From Diphasiastrum complanatum (lineage: Eukaryota > Streptophyta > Lycopodiopsida > Lycopodiales > Lycopodiaceae), in assembly GCA_029204225.1 (NCBI GenBank), contig CM055096.1, positions 69,897,444 to 69,961,443 on the forward strand: a stretch of DNA of 64,000 nucleotides, written 5' to 3'. Shown here in pieces: positions 1-9,860 of this stretch (positions are counted from its first letter, which is position 1; each line of letters opens with the position of its first letter). A program made the position numbers and the translations under genes. The notes under the pieces are model-generated. The model saw only the letters and a program-made list of their open reading frames with translations. It had not been told where the DNA came from and made no database searches.

Positions 1-790
1 CATTTTCGTCATGAGATAAAGCATGACTGACATGAATAAGTTCATCTTCAATAGGATCTAGAATCAGATCAATAGATATCCATGCCACATTCCGATCAAG
101 GGAGATAGAAGAACGCGAACGAAGAAGAGAGCATGAATATTGCCGCGGAACATCTCTCCCGTTACAATCAGCTGCTAGATGCAAAAACAGTCTAATAGAA
201 AGCTTATGCCAAATATAATCACAGCTTTAAGTGTTCTAATTGCCCAACATGATCTTAAAACTTAATTCATACTCACAAAAACAAGAGTACAGTCCACCGA
301 AGGGATTAGAAATGGTTTATGTGTGGTATTATTGAAAAATCGGATTCAATGTGAAGTTTGGTTATGAAATAGATGAAAGAGCAGTATGATATCGCGAGTT
401 ATTCAGGCATCAAAGACAACCATCGTTTGATCAGAAACGAAGGAGTCGTAGACATCCGTGTTCTGATCAGAGTGAGTAAACAAGCACGATCAAACAACGA
501 TAGAGTGCATTCAATCACAAGAAGCATTCATCTACGTTATACACAGATAGAAAAGCGTGCTGCTGCTATATTACACTGAAGCACAATAAAATAGCAATTA
601 CAACCAAAATGACGGCGTAATTGGGAGGCTCAAATAATATGGATCATGGACGGAGCGTCTCGACTAGAGTGTGCCTGGATGATCCATTTATACAACTCAT
701 CCATGTATTAATTACAGTAAATGTTTGTCACCTAATTAGGTAAGCTGTTGTACTTGGAAGTATTTGGCTTTTGTGACAACTATACATAGT
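1..790. other. No recognisable feature
   Basis: AT-rich sequence with only short chance reading frames. I see no domain, splice-supported exon, terminal repeat or RNA gene. Confidence 0.5.
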
Positions 791-794
791 ATAT

Positions 795-1800
795 ATGGTC
801 AACGAATCAGGAATGTTGACGCAGATGAGGACATTGCAAATTCTCTCACTTGCATTTTACGTGAAGTGGTTTTCTCTCACTTCGCAAATTTCGGGAAGTG
901 ACTGGGAACGTCCTTCGTTCAAAATAGACGACCTTCACTTTTTCTCTCTCTTCAGGGCTTTTGCAAAAAAGTTGAAGGTGCCCTAAAACAGTTCAAGTTT
1001 TGAAGCAGACGACCTTTGGGAATTTTCTCTCTCTTTTCGCATTTTGCGAAAAAGCCGAAGGTGTTAAAAACAGTTGAACTTTTGAACTATGCACAAGTTG
1101 ACTTCTTCGAAATAATTGAACGAAAGAAGCTGAAGGTAAGTGTCGCATTTTTTGGGAAAGTGCGAAAAATGAAAACTATGCGACACTTAGTATATTTTTG
1201 CAGATTGTTAAAAAGTAATGTATTTCTGCAGACTTGTTCTAAATGCAAGTTTGTGGAAGTCCTTGAAGATGGCCAAGTCTTCAATGACTTCAAATTATTG
1301 AACTTTACATCTGAACTTGAAATTATAATAGGATTGGTTACCCTTTGCTGGGGATCAGTCGGAAGCCCAAGAGTGTTCAAGCTCGCAAGCTTGAGAGAGA
1401 GAATGCTAACTATTCAATACTTGATGATTGATCTTCATGCTTCAATGTTTGTGATGTAGGAATATGAACAACAATTTATACTAAGCAATTAGGTCGTCAA
1501 ATGCGTCATCCAATTGGCTGTGATGTGCTGGCATCCATCCAGTTAGGACTTCTCAAAAATTACTTGCTTGATGAATTAATGCAAGTCGGTGGTTTTGGTC
1601 ATAAATAGTTCGTCTGCAGATTTGAATGTAAACTGTAATTCTGCAAAAAAGAACGTAAATTGTTATGCAAAAAATGCGAAGGTCTTCGCCAACGTCATTT
1701 CCTTAACATTTGAGGCATGTGGCATTTTGCGAAAAAAGCCAAAGTGAGAGAAAAGCCCAAAAGACGAAAATGCCAAAAATGCCGATTTTTTTATATATAT
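795..1800. repeat. Imperfect repeats with TTTTGCGAAAAA motifs
   Basis: Two adjacent copies of a roughly 75-bp unit lie at about 929-1003 and 1008-1088; each has GACGACCTT, a TCTCTCTCTT run, a TTTGCRAAAAA core, GAAGGTG and ACAGTT. Related cores recur near 1180 and, with the GCGAAAAAAGCC form, near 1725. The longest reading frame (1016-1459) overlaps these repeats and has no recognised domain. The pattern resembles subterminal repeats of a DNA transposon, but I could not place terminal inverted repeats or a target duplication. Confidence 0.4.
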
Positions 1801-2780
1801 GAAAAATGACCTCTAAAAATCATCTAGATTTGAATCACTCCATATGTCAAAATAACCATTCTTAGAGCATGTGTTCAGGTGCTCAATAACCTTTCAAAAG
1901 TTTGGATTAGATCAAACTTAATGATACAAATCAATACTAGGCATCAAATCCTATCCAACAAGCCAAAAATTAAGCTAGAGTCTCCAAATTCCAATTCTAA
2001 TACAAAATCTTTTGAAGAATTTCAATCAAAACCTTAAAGATGGACTTTTTATAAGAAAATGTACCTTCACTCTTGCCTCTTGCATCTCATAAAATACTGA
2101 TCCACTTCTAGTATCGGTTGGATCAATGGAAACCTCTTTTCAAGGGCTACAAATTGCACAAGGCTCCAAAGCCAAACTTGCTATTTTGAGATCACAAAAA
2201 ATGAAAATGAAAGAGAATGGTTTCTGAAGTTATTTGAAAGTAAACCTAATCAAAAGCAACTCAAATCCACTTCTATTAGTCCAAAAAATATCCCTTGAAT
2301 GTCTCTTGAAATTTTCTCATCGTGAATATGGAAAGGTCCATCAATTATATTGCTTAGGTCCAACCCGATAATAGGGTTATAAATCTTTTAACTTAACCGT
2401 AAACCTACATGGCTACAATCAAGGTCCTCAAATTATGTCACCATCTCTTGCACCTCTTGATCAAAAAACATGATTTACTCCACTAACTTGCTTGATTTTT
2501 GCAATCACGTCTACATGTGGATGCCTCAAGTTTTGGGCTAATAAGTACAATGATGAAGAAGGACACATGCCTCTAAATATGTACATATGATAGTCATATG
2601 GTCAAACAAGTCAAATGACCGAATTACCATAGCTAGTTTTGCCATATTTAATAGTGTAGAATCGAATTCGATTCGAGTTTTGTGTTGAGTTTTTGTTTTA
2701 ACGATAGTATTAGTAACACATAATTCAATTATATCTACATACATCGACAGAGCATTGCAACTATCATATATTTGAATTAA
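1801..2780. other. No recognisable feature
   Basis: AT-rich spacer between repeat-rich sequence and a copia relic. No coding or structural signal was recognised. Confidence 0.45.
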
Positions 2781-2790
2781 AATATACTAA

Positions 2791-3410
2791 AGGTTTTATA
2801 TGGCTTCACAAAGTAAGAGTTGCCTCATTGTAGATAAGTTGGATGGATCCAATGAGAACCATGCTAATGGCCAAGAGCTATAAAATCAAACCTAATGCTA
2901 AATGACACAATTGTCTTCAAACGGAAGTTCAAGAATGGTAATCATTCACTTTATTCTTAACATATCTGATACTTAGATCGGTCAAGTAACTCAAGCTCAA
3001 ACTTCGAAAGAAGTATGAGATGACATGTTGTATGGCATGAGAGACGTAACTTCTAAGCTACGTCCTACAAGAAAATTATTCTCACAGAATACATTGCAAC
3101 CTCTCAAGCTACTAAAGAGGCAATTTGGTTGAGGAATTTATTGTCTAATATTGGTCTCAAACAATCTGCTCCAACAATTATTCAGTGCGACAATCAAAGT
3201 GCTATTGCATTATTGATCAATCCTAGATTTCATTCTAAGAGAGTACCACTACATCAAGAGCAAAATACTCAACAAGGAGGTAAGTCTAAAATTTTGCAGA
3301 ACCCAGTACATGGTAGTTAATATATTTACAAAAGGATTAAATCAGAAAGCACACAAGAATTTTTGTGCTATCTTGAATCTACAAATCAAGGCATTCAAGG
3401 AGCCAGATTA
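2791..3410 (+). pseudogene. Ty1/copia relic: gag start fused to RNase H
   Basis: A gag-like start at about 2800 reads MASQSKSCLIVDKLDGSNEN, the N-terminal copia gag form (KLDGSN), and soon hits stops. From about 3091 the frame reads YIATSQATKEAIWLRNLLSN and then CDNQSAIALLINPRFHSKR, which is the C-terminal half of copia RNase H. A TKGL-like end (TKGLNQKAHKNF) follows near 3330. Protease, integrase and reverse transcriptase are absent, so the internal region carries a large deletion. Further frameshifts lie after HSKR. This is a dead element placed just 5' of a purine run and a presumed 3' LTR. Family assignment is confident; boundaries are not. Confidence 0.8.
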
Positions 3411-3420
3411 AGGGAGGGGG

Positions 3421-3451
<31 letters not shown>
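3411..3451 (+). repeat. Purine tract with about 30 consecutive G
   Basis: AAGGGAGGGGGCG leads into an uninterrupted G run that ends at the TGTTGG start of the presumed LTR. The position is that of a copia polypurine tract. The length of the G run is extreme and may be partly an assembly artefact. Confidence 0.75.
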
Positions 3452-3452
<1 letters not shown>

Positions 3453-3810
3453 GTTGGATTTCTATCGTCTCCATCCCTTATCTCATTACTAATCTAAATC
3501 CATTCATTAGCTATTGTAAATACTTGTACAGTCGCATACTTTGAAATACACCTGTTTTCAAACAGTCTGTACTGTGAATTAGTGAATTTTTGATTATTCT
3601 AACACCTTTGACTATTTGGTCATCCTTGATTATTTGGCCATCTTCAATAGTTCGACTATCTCGGACCATCTGACTAGATTCGATTATTCGGCCATCCTCG
3701 AACAATCGGCCGTAATCCGACTATCGGCGAGCAGATCAACAAGTACATTGAATCACGACCGGACAGAATCTCTAACAGATTCAAATATTGTCCGAAGGCG
3801 ATTGCCAACA
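3452..3810 (+). repeat. Probable copia 3' LTR
   Basis: It begins TGTTGG directly after the polypurine/G tract and RNase H end, and a matching CCAACA lies at 3805-3810, giving a TG...CA element of about 359 bp. The start is well placed by context. The end is inferred only from the inverted hexamer, and no 5' LTR or target duplication was found to confirm it. Confidence 0.45.
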
Positions 3811-4020
3811 AAACGTAGTGCCTTATTCCAAATTGTAAAGTACAGAATAAACATTCTTTTAGTTAGTTAGCCATGTGTATATATCTAGCAACTTATCAGT
3901 TGTTGGGTTAGGCAAGACAAGAAGAGATCGTTTAGTGTAATAATCTATCTATATGATCAATCAAACATCTTGTGAAGTTTTTAGCACTTGTGAACTTTAC
4001 CATACACCTTACAAGATTTA

Positions 4021-4735
4021 CTGAGGTGTTGTGATTGCACAAGATTGATCAAAAAATAGATTACTTGAAAAATCTAAGGCAAGAGCACAATGGCATACAT
4101 CAAACTGAAAAAACCAACTTCTCACTATGAGGAATGAATGTCAGAAATAATTCTAAGTGCTCAGTATGAGAAAAACAGGCTGCTCTCGGGTAGAGAGAGA
4201 AAATCAACACTAGAAAACTCGGGTAGAGAGAGAATGAGTTCAAAACACCAAAATCTCAATATTCACAATATGGCAAAACATGCCAAGGTTTCCCTACAAA
4301 GTGGCTCGAGTTCCTACAATGGAGTTGCATGGAAAGTCCACTTAACTGAGTTAACTCAACTACCAAAGATCCACATGTGTAACTGCATGCATGGACATTG
4401 CATGTACCCTCTCAAAATTGCCTAGACATGTGTAGATAATAAAAACCACTTTGCTTGTTGCATGCACTGTGGCTTGCATGCACACTAAATGACATTGCAT
4501 GTAAACTAAACTTTTTCATGACATCAAATTTGAATCTACCTAACTCAAACTCGACCTATTCTAGAAGGCTATGTGCTCAATTCACATACCTTTATTTACA
4601 ATAAAGTTTACAAATGGAAATAACATGGTCATGGCCCCAAAACTCGAGATAGGAAGATATTATTTTACTAATCTTCACACTCAACCTTAAAATATCAACA
4701 TAGACTCTTAACTTCGACATACTAAAAGTTTCATA
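4021..4735 (+). repeat. Presumed 5' LTR/leader of a second copia element
   Basis: This stretch precedes a copia gag start at 4738. It has paired CGGGTAGAGAGAGAA motifs near 4180 and 4220 and an ACTAAGGCAA-like string near 4075. A diverged relative, with the same paired TAGAGAGAGAAAGT motifs and AAAAAACTAAGGCAA, lies at 57180-57480. The homology suggests an LTR or leader, but its ends were not determined. Confidence 0.4.
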
Positions 4736-4737
4736 TG

Positions 4738-4851
4738 GATTTCCAAAGTAAAGCCGATGTTATTGCAGACAAGCTAAATGGATCCAATGATCATTTATGG
4801 AAATTTAAGATGAAGACCTTGCTAATTGCCAACACCAGCATAGTTCTATAG
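4738..4851 (+). pseudogene. Ty1/copia gag N-terminal fragment
   Basis: The reading frame from ATG 4738 is MDFQSKADVIADKLNGSNDH followed by LWKFKMKTLLIA, the standard N-terminal copia gag motif (KLNGSN-x-x-LWKFKM). It runs out at a stop near 4850 and nothing downstream resembles the rest of gag or pol. It resembles the gag start at 2800 but is a separate, diverged copy. Confidence 0.7.
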
Positions 4852-4854
4852 CAT

Positions 4855-5540
4855 TACAACGTTCACAGGCGATTTCAATTCTTTGACGTGCTCAATTTGC
4901 AGGAGCGGCTGCTTCAAAGCTTCCTACATCACCTATTACTGGATCTATTTTAGTTAGTGATTTACATCAGGTAGTTGGTTTTGAGTAATTAGTTTAATAT
5001 TTAATTTCTGACTTACATCGGGCAGTTGGTTTTAAGTAATTAGCTTACTATTCTAAGTTATACTTTGCTTTTAGGTAGCTTAAATCATTTCAGCTGTTCT
5101 ACGGTATTTTATTTTAAATACTTTAATCTTCTTGTTTGATCATGGGTTTTCCCATCATTTTTAATAAAATTAGGGATAATTATTATTATTTGATCTAAAA
5201 ACAGAGGTAAACTAATATGAAATTCATGTGATGTAGGATACTATTGAAACATCTGTAGGATATGATTAAGAAAAATTGAAAAATAGTAATAGCAATTATG
5301 AATATTTAAACTATCTAATATCGTTGATAGCCTATTGTGGTGGCTAGAAAAATGATGCAAGGAATGTGTTGCCACTGCTTGTGGCAATTTTTGACAAACT
5401 AAGCATGCGTGTGAGCGACTAGATGTTCATCGATGGTTTTAGCTTATGGTGCAAGAGGTCTCAAAATCCATCAACACCAACATACCTGGACGACCCTTTC
5501 ACACATTTCTCCCAATTTTTTATAGAAGAAATGTTTTTAA
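4855..5540. other. No recognisable feature
   Basis: AT-rich; short repeats of TAGTTGGTTTT-AGTAATTAG near 4970 and 5025. Nothing else was recognised. Confidence 0.45.
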
Positions 5541-5559
5541 GGCAAAGTAACTATGATGA

Positions 5560-5960
5560 TATATACACACGCGCACACACACACGCATAATGCATACAAT
5601 ATTGTAACGGATTCTTGGCGACTATTCTGCCCCAGATTAAAAGGCAGAATAGCCATCAATTTAAAAAAAAAAATTAGTGCTGATTTTGCCTGCGCATTAG
5701 CTGCGCTTGCGATGTGGCAGCATCGGATTGGTTTAAAAAAAATTAGTGCTGATTCTGCCTGTGCCTGCCACGTGACAGCGTAGGGTTGGTCTAAAAAAGG
5801 CCTAAGTATCCATTACGCAATGGAATGGGCCGGGCACAGGCCATTTTGCCCGATTTAACTTTTCAAAAAATTTTAGGCTTGGCCCCTCCGAGCCTCGCCT
5901 AAAAAAAGTTGCGAAATTCTTACCGGGCACAATGGGCTCTGCCCCACCCACAGGAAGAAA
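5560..5960. repeat. CA-rich microsatellite and duplicated 60-70 bp unit
   Basis: A CACACGCGCACACAC tract at about 5563-5587 is followed by two direct copies of a unit starting AAAAAAATTAGTGCTGATT (about 5668 and 5738), each ending near GGATTGGTTT or GGTTGGTCT. GC-rich sequence with GGGCCGGGCACAGG and GCCCGA follows to about 5960. It may be part of a degraded DNA transposon. Confidence 0.4.
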
Positions 5961-5969
5961 GATTGATAA

Positions 5970-7400
5970 GAATATTAATTAGCTACAACTTTGATCAAGA
6001 TTGGCAGACCGTATAAAGTGGTGCGAAAACAAACGATCGGCAGACTGCATCGTCACGTTGTCCAGCAGAGCAGACGGCGTGGGACGAATTCACCTTGCTC
6101 TTCTTAAAAGCGATCTCATGCCACTCTCACTCTGTTTTTGGAGCAAAATAAGCCACAGGTTCCGCCTCATTATGAAAGGGATTAAACAAACATTTTGAGA
6201 TACGATTGGGAGAACGTGAGAAATCGGAGGGGATAATCTAGTATTGAAATGATAAATGCGGTGCTAGTGATGAATACGCAAGGCAAGCCTCGGCTTACCA
6301 AGTTCTATAAGCAAGTGGTTAGTTCTTGTTTCTCCTTGCTAACTAGTTCATTTTAAAATTTCGTCAAGATTAAATGCACAATAGTTCAAATTCAACCGAT
6401 AGTGCGACTTTTTCTGAGCTCTATTTTGCGAATGTTTCCCTAATAGCTCGAGTTTTGCAATTATGAATGTTTTTGGACCGATGTTTGGTTCTGCATAGAC
6501 TTGATCCCTTTTAAATGTCACTCACTTAGTCTGGTTGCATATAATGTCACAGATCCTAGAATAGATGATGGATAAATCATGCAAGTCTTGTTTCTTTCTT
6601 GGTTTATGTGAGCCATAACCGTGTATGTTCCATAGTCTGTTGACTGCCGGTTATTGATTTGATGCTTCATTTTGCGAAATTTGTTTGTATCTCTAGTCAT
6701 GACAAAGTATGGGAAGGTTTTCACAAATGTCCTTTTTACTCATGCAACAAATCTGTATATCTGGATATGTTATAGGAGAACCTTGATTGTTCAATTTCGT
6801 ATAAGAAAATTTCATGACATAAAATTGCACAATGGCAGATTCCTGCTTTGTGCGCACTTCACATTCCTTCATCAACATTTCGATGCTTGTTAACTGCTTT
6901 ATTTAACCTTTCTAGCCTTTCATTGGAAAGTGAAGAATACATATAGAGTGAAAGGGGCGTAAGGTTTTAGTCAATTTTTTGAGTTGCTAGTTCACTTATG
7001 ACGAGGTTTGTGTTAATTTGAGGTGCTAGTCTACAGTGCCACTTGGCACTTGTATTCATTGATACTATAAGTGAGGTCCTAGGTAGACTAAAACAAGCCT
7101 ACCTCAAGAGAATCCGGATTCCTTCGAATCCCAGTTAGCAACTTATGCTTGGGTACTGATGAGACATAAGCAATGCTGTTTGGCTAAAACATTTTGTTTA
7201 TTGAATTTTATATTATTGTTTCGACTTAGATCCTTTGACTTTTTGAGTTGCTCATATATTGTTTCTAAGCTTTACCTTATGACATCACTGACTTCTCTAT
7301 ATAAATTTGTGAAATTGGATATATTCTAATTTCACAAGTAGATATATAAGCCTACCTCAAGCTACTATTCTACTATGCTCAAGCAATATATTTTATGTGT
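5970..7400. other. No recognisable feature
   Basis: AT-rich sequence with short open frames on both strands and no domain, splice or repeat signal that I can identify. Confidence 0.45.
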
Positions 7401-7406
7401 CCATAT

Positions 7407-7745
7407 CATAGAACCCACGGTTCTCAGAACCGTGGGTCCTGGGAACCGTGGTGGTTCTTGTAATTAATTAATTAATTATTTATGTTTTTCCCAATTTCCC
7501 CCCAAAACCCCTCCCAAGTCATTTTTGGTCCTCATTTCATAAATTTCACAGATTCACACAGATTTCACAAATGGTCCTCTGATTTCACAGATTGAACCAG
7601 ATTTCACAGATTTTTGGATCTGATTTCACAAATGATTTCACAGATTGAACCAGATTTCACAGATTTCACACAGATTTCACAAATGGTCCTCTGATTTCAC
7701 ATATTTCACCAGATTTCACAGATGTCACAGATTTTTTTTGGCAAT
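7407..7745 (+). mobile_element. hAT-type MITE, CATAG family, truncated copy
   Basis: It starts CATAGAACC and at once contains the family's 23-bp palindrome at 7414-7436 (CCCACGGTTCT, a central C, AGAACCGTGGG), then GGGAACCGTGG and a TAATTAATTAATTA stretch. Internal CCCCAAAACCCCTC and ATTTCACAGATT sequence matches, in inverse orientation, the interior of the intact 349-bp copy at 60738. Here the ATTTCACAGATT motif is amplified into an irregular array at about 7545-7730. The expected right end was not found, so this copy is truncated or rearranged and shows no target duplication. Confidence 0.65.
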
Positions 7746-7749
7746 TTTT

Positions 7750-8160
7750 GGGGGTGGGAAACAAATGGTGTACAAAAGATAGGTCTAGCTTGAAAAGAAA
7801 CGAATGAAAATAATTCGTGTGTTTAGAAAGAAAACTTTTTGTCCATGACGTAATAAACTATCTTCATCTTTTCAATGCATGACTATGCCTATCAATTTCA
7901 AACAAGACAATAGTGATTACGTAGCCAAACAATTAAGCATCGGAAATTATCAGACAAATAATTAGTCACGAATTGTTCGCGAAGAAATACAGAAACGCAT
8001 ACATTCTGAGACGAAAGCTAAACGCAATGAAGGATAGTATTGATTCAGTATGAAAACGTAATAGAAGTAAATGAGTACAATAAGTTGTGGATCGAAGCCG
8101 CGTACTCTCGCGATTTGGGATTTTCCCAGAATTGTGTAGAATCGATTTTTTTTTTTTTTG
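7750..8160. other. No recognisable feature
   Basis: AT-rich; nothing recognised. Confidence 0.4.
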
Positions 8161-8167
8161 AATTTTT

Positions 8168-8280
8168 TTAGGCAATATGGGTATCAGATGAAAGCTCTGA
8201 CCGAGGGGATTATGATTGTGTAGTTTGCCGACTCTTTCAGGTGCAGGATGGTCCCTTTTAGGTGTATTAACTCCTAGGTT
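8168..8280 (+). repeat. Direct repeat, copy 1
   Basis: GGCAATATGGGTATCAGATG, AAAGCTCT, TAGTTTGCC and GGTGCAGGATGGTCC follow in order. A second, diverged copy with the same order is at about 9520-9625. Both follow T-rich runs. The pair could be remnants of LTRs or a segmental duplication. Confidence 0.6.
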
Positions 8281-8369
8281 TACAACTTTACGCTATAGCT
8301 GCATCCCATATATAAAAAAAAAGAGAACACATTGGGGCATTCCCAATGAACATAGCAAGAATCTCCCTT

Positions 8370-8522
8370 TCTCTGATTCTCCCTCTCTCTATCTCTCTCT
8401 CCGATCACAACAAACGGAACTAAAACCATGCTGAACAAAAACCCAGCTGAATCATTCTGAACTTTAGCCTTAAATGAAACAATTTTTGACAAAACAACCA
8501 TACTCTCTCTCTCTCTCTCTCT
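8370..8522. repeat. TC-rich microsatellite tracts
   Basis: Interrupted (TC)n at about 8374-8402 and a purer (TC)n at 8504-8521. No LINE tail or ORF abuts them. Confidence 0.7.
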
Positions 8523-8693
8523 ACAACCATAAATCATAAACCATAAAACCGAAGTTACTGAACTAAAACCACAAAGAACAATACCTAATCATGACAATGC
8601 TGTGAATAGGATCATCATAATATATAATATCGGGCCACATGGCACCAAAAAGGGGTACACTGATGTTCCATGAACGTAATGAAAACTATACAA

Positions 8694-9150
8694 CTAAGGC
8701 TCGTCAGAGTCATGGTAGGATAAATCATCCAAATCTGTGCCTGACTGCAGGTCCCATGGGTCCACAGATGAATCAGAACTGGAGGGAGCCATATGCTGTG
8801 GTGTGGCCTTGGCTCTGCTGCGTGCTCTGGCTCTGGACCCCCCCCCTCCCCCTGCCTCTAACTCTACCTCTGCCTCTGCCTCTGCCTCTGCCTCTGCCTC
8901 TCCTTTGGCTCCCATCTGGCTGTCCCCAGCCCTGTGTCTACTCCGTCGTGCCTGTGTGTCAGGTGGCTGTGACCCTACGCCCTGGGATGGCCCTACCCAC
9001 TGTGATGATGCCTGGCCGACAGCTGCCTGTGATGCTCCACTCCTGTCTACAAAAAGAGTACTCAGCCCCCCCTCCTAGAACCTCTAGGTCTCCTCCTAGG
9101 CCTACGTGCAGGAATGGCTGGCTTCTCCTCTGTCTCCGCATCAGGGTCAA
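8694..9150 (-). pseudogene. Possible tail of a hAT-like transposase
   Basis: On the minus strand, reading from about 9150, the translation has DAETEEKPAIPARRPRRRPR followed by GSRRGG (an AT-hook-like basic patch). In another frame it continues with GEAEAEAEAEAE repeats, a poly-Gly run, an RARARSRA stretch and a Ser/Asp-rich acidic end (SSSDSSVDPWD, DLDDLSYHDSDEP). The order basic hook, low complexity, acidic Ser/Asp tail resembles the C-terminal extension of the hAT transposase at 51896-52879. The match is of composition, not alignment, so it could be another low-complexity protein. Confidence 0.3.
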
Positions 9151-9401
9151 CAATTGCAAAAAATCAAGCCTACACTTACCAAATATCGAAAATTGGTCGT
9201 TTTGCTCTCCACGAAGCTCAGACCCACCCGACACCGTGCACACCACCTTCGTATCGCCAAGTAGATGCCTGCCAACTATTCACTTGCGAAGATTAGATGC
9301 CCACAGCTCTCAGAAAAATTTTTGCCTCCACTGCTGGCGCGGTTCTGTCCGCGAGGAGAAGGCCCGAAATCAAGTAAGTCGTTTTTTTTTACACAATTTT
9401 G

Positions 9402-9431
9402 AATCGCGATTCGTTGCAGCGAATCGCGATT
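9402..9431. repeat. Perfect 12-bp inverted repeat, 6-nt loop
   Basis: AATCGCGATTCG at 9402-9413 is followed by TTGCAG and then the exact inverse complement CGAATCGCGATT at 9420-9431. Each arm also contains the palindrome AATCGCGATT. Role unknown. Confidence 0.85.
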
Positions 9432-9519
9432 TGCCGATTTCAGAAACGTGTTTCTGAAAAATACAAAAAAATTCCAAAAACGTTTTATTTTTATTTTTTA
9501 TTTTTTGGGTTTTTTTATG

Positions 9520-9625
9520 GGCAATATGTGTATCAGATGAAAGCTCTAATTAAGAGCATAATTATTTTGTAGTTTGCCAATTGTTTCGGGTGCAGGATGG
9601 TCCAGTTCAGGTGCATTAATCCATG
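9520..9625 (+). repeat. Direct repeat, copy 2
   Basis: Second copy of the unit at 8168-8280: GGCAATATGTGTATCAGATG, AAAGCTCT, TAGTTTGCCAA and GGTGCAGGATGGTCC in the same order. Confidence 0.6.
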
Positions 9626-9860
9626 TTGGGTTCTGTCAAGGATACAAATTCAAAACTAACCTCTAGCCTGTTCGTTACGATCACAGATGGTCCCAATAAG
9701 TGTGTTTTCGCTCAGGGAGTTGGAAGGCCAAATCATGAAGAGGCCCTACCGTCGGGGGAAACGCGTTTGTCGAAACTCGTGCCCTCAGAAACGCGTTTCT
9801 GTGCATCTATGGTCCATATTAGCATTCAAAAGTTTGAAATATTTGAAACTGTAACATTTG

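Noticed and set aside
8639-9457. 272-codon + strand frame
   Set aside because: Leu/Pro-rich because it reads the complement of a GA-rich low-complexity stretch; no domain, and the minus strand gives a better explanation.
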